A stretch of DNA of 64,000 nt, taken from Sporosarcina luteola (GTDB taxonomy: Bacteria; Bacillota; Bacilli; Bacillales_A; Planococcaceae). This document shows positions 63,213 to 64,000 of this stretch, in pieces. Under the pieces are notes generated by a model. The model was not told the DNA's origin. It worked only from the letters and a program-made list of their open reading frames with translations, and did no database searches. The DNA lies in assembly GCF_023715585.1 (NCBI RefSeq), contig NZ_JAMBOK010000002.1, positions 62,001 through 126,000 of the forward strand, in the 5' to 3' direction. The translations under genes and the position numbers were made by a program. Numbering within the stretch: the first letter of the stretch is position 1; every line of letters starts with the position of its first letter.

Positions 63213-63254
63213 GACAAAAAGCATCGGGAGTAGCTCTCCCAATGCTTTTTTGTC
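63213..63254 (+). terminator. Terminator of the amino acid ABC operon
   Basis: GACAAAAAGCAT-GGGAG pairs with CTCCC-ATGCTTTTTTGTC. Confidence 0.85.
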
Positions 63255-63341
63255 TTGTTTGTCAGAGGGACTCAGGTTGCAAAAGGAAGGGATGAAGCGC
63301 ATACTATTTTAATGTAATTACTTGATAGGGAGTCATAGAAA

Positions 63342-64000
63342 ATGAATACGATAGCAACACTAAACAAAATGTCACCTTCCTATGATCCGTGGGAAGCTTA
63401 CTTAGACGTGCAGGAGCATGGCAAATTAACGTTATCGAGCATAGAGTTTACGACTACATATTTGTGCAATATGCGATGCGAGCATTGTGCGGTCGGCTAT
63501 ATGCTGCAGCATAAAGATCCGGATGCCCTTCCAATCGATTTACTCCTTTCCCGACTCGATGAAATTCCGCATTTACGGACGATCAGCATAACAGGCGGCG
63601 AGCCGATGTTCTCAAAGAAGTCGATTGAGCAATACGTTTTGCCTTTACTGAGATATGCACATGAAAATGGCATTCGGACGCAAATGAATTCAAATTTGAC
63701 GATGCCACTTGATCGTTATATGGGAATTGCACCTTATTTGGATGTTTTACATATATCCCATAACTGGGGGACAGTTGATGATTTCATTGACGGTGGTTTC
63801 GCGAATATGGAAAGAAAGCCTCCAAGGGAACGCCGTGCCGAGCAGTTCCAGCGGATGATTGACAACAGCCGCGCATTGGCGGAAGCGGGTGTGATGGTAT
63901 CTGCAGAGACGATGTTGAATAAGCGGACGTTGCCGCATCTTGGCCATATCCATCGCCAAATTGTTGAGGAGATGAAGTGTGCAAGGCATGAAGTGCACCC
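63342..64000 (+). CDS. yfkAB: YfkAB-like radical SAM protein, 5' part (runs off the window)
   Basis: The frame is open from the ATG at 63342 (GGGAG nine bases upstream) to the end of the window: 219 residues so far. The radical SAM motif is C-NMR-C-EH-C followed by AVGYMLQHKDPD, and the SAM-binding GGE is in ITGGEPMF. The start (MSPSYDPWEAYLDVQ) and SSIEFTTTYLC match B. subtilis YfkAB, a radical SAM protein with an added CxCxxxxC motif. That motif would lie beyond the window. Function unknown. Confidence 0.85.
   Translation, partial: MNTIATLNKMSPSYDPWEAYLDVQEHGKLTLSSIEFTTTYLCNMRCEHCAVGYMLQHKDPDALPIDLLLSRLDEIPHLRTISITGGEPMFSKKSIEQYVLPLLRYAHENGIRTQMNSNLTMPLDRYMGIAPYLDVLHISHNWGTVDDFIDGGFANMERKPPRERRAEQFQRMIDNSRALAEAGVMVSAETMLNKRTLPHLGHIHRQIVEEMKCARHEVH

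Overview
The window reads as chromosome from an endospore-forming Firmicute, most likely a Planococcaceae member close to Sporosarcina (inference). The grounds are a spore photoproduct lyase, RNase J, a CitST-like two-component system beside a citrate transporter, RocB, strong AGGAGG-type ribosome binding sites, frequent TTG and GTG starts, and a base composition that looks moderate by eye. I see no prophage, transposase, CRISPR array or antibiotic gene cluster. Most genes are ordinary metabolism, transport and regulation, with much intergenic repeat DNA.

Layout. 0-5.5 kb: end of a DUF4317 protein, splB, then a leftward citrate block (sensor, regulator, CitM transporter). 5.6-11 kb: a two-domain prenyltransferase-like protein, an alpha/beta hydrolase, a DUF5694 protein and a HAD phosphatase; two related ~145-bp inverted-ended repeats bracket the last three. 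11-18 kb: malate:quinone oxidoreductase, an acetyltransferase, a methionine-type ABC importer (metNIQ) and an NCS1 permease. 18-25 kb: small membrane proteins, one of them a site-2-protease-like protein that has lost its zinc motif, an ECF sigma/DUF4179 pair, an F420-ligase-family protein with a divergent LysR regulator, and acetyltransferases. 25-33 kb: RNase J, tRNA-Asn, an APC permease, a UbiB kinase, a TSUP transporter and GMP reductase. 33-40 kb: a diguanylate cyclase, two very small genes, a broken DUF346-like gene, a SWIM-SNF2 helicase and a NERD protein. 41-50 kb: an ABC exporter pair, a MarR-MFS operon, a methyltransferase and a TetM-like GTPase. 50-64 kb: a PAS-GGDEF-EAL protein, RocB, a UMF1 transporter, a CBS-ACT protein, a LytTR regulator beside a succinyl-CoA:acetate CoA-transferase, MgtE, a polar amino-acid ABC importer and the start of a YfkAB-like radical SAM gene.

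The most unusual content is intergenic. Six arrays share a 21-nt period with a conserved ATCGGTCA core, and each ends in the same terminal module in which one G of the core is missing. They mostly sit just behind terminators. All are stop-free in one frame, which reads as (YRSxxxS)n-YRHF-like heptads. A seventh array belongs to a different family with an exact 20-nt period and a TTATGCG core.

A second theme is apparent single-base deletions in at least three genes and probably a fourth: the sigma factor, a small membrane protein, the CoA-transferase and the DUF346-like gene. They all go in the same direction, so residual assembly indels should be excluded before any of them is read as biology.
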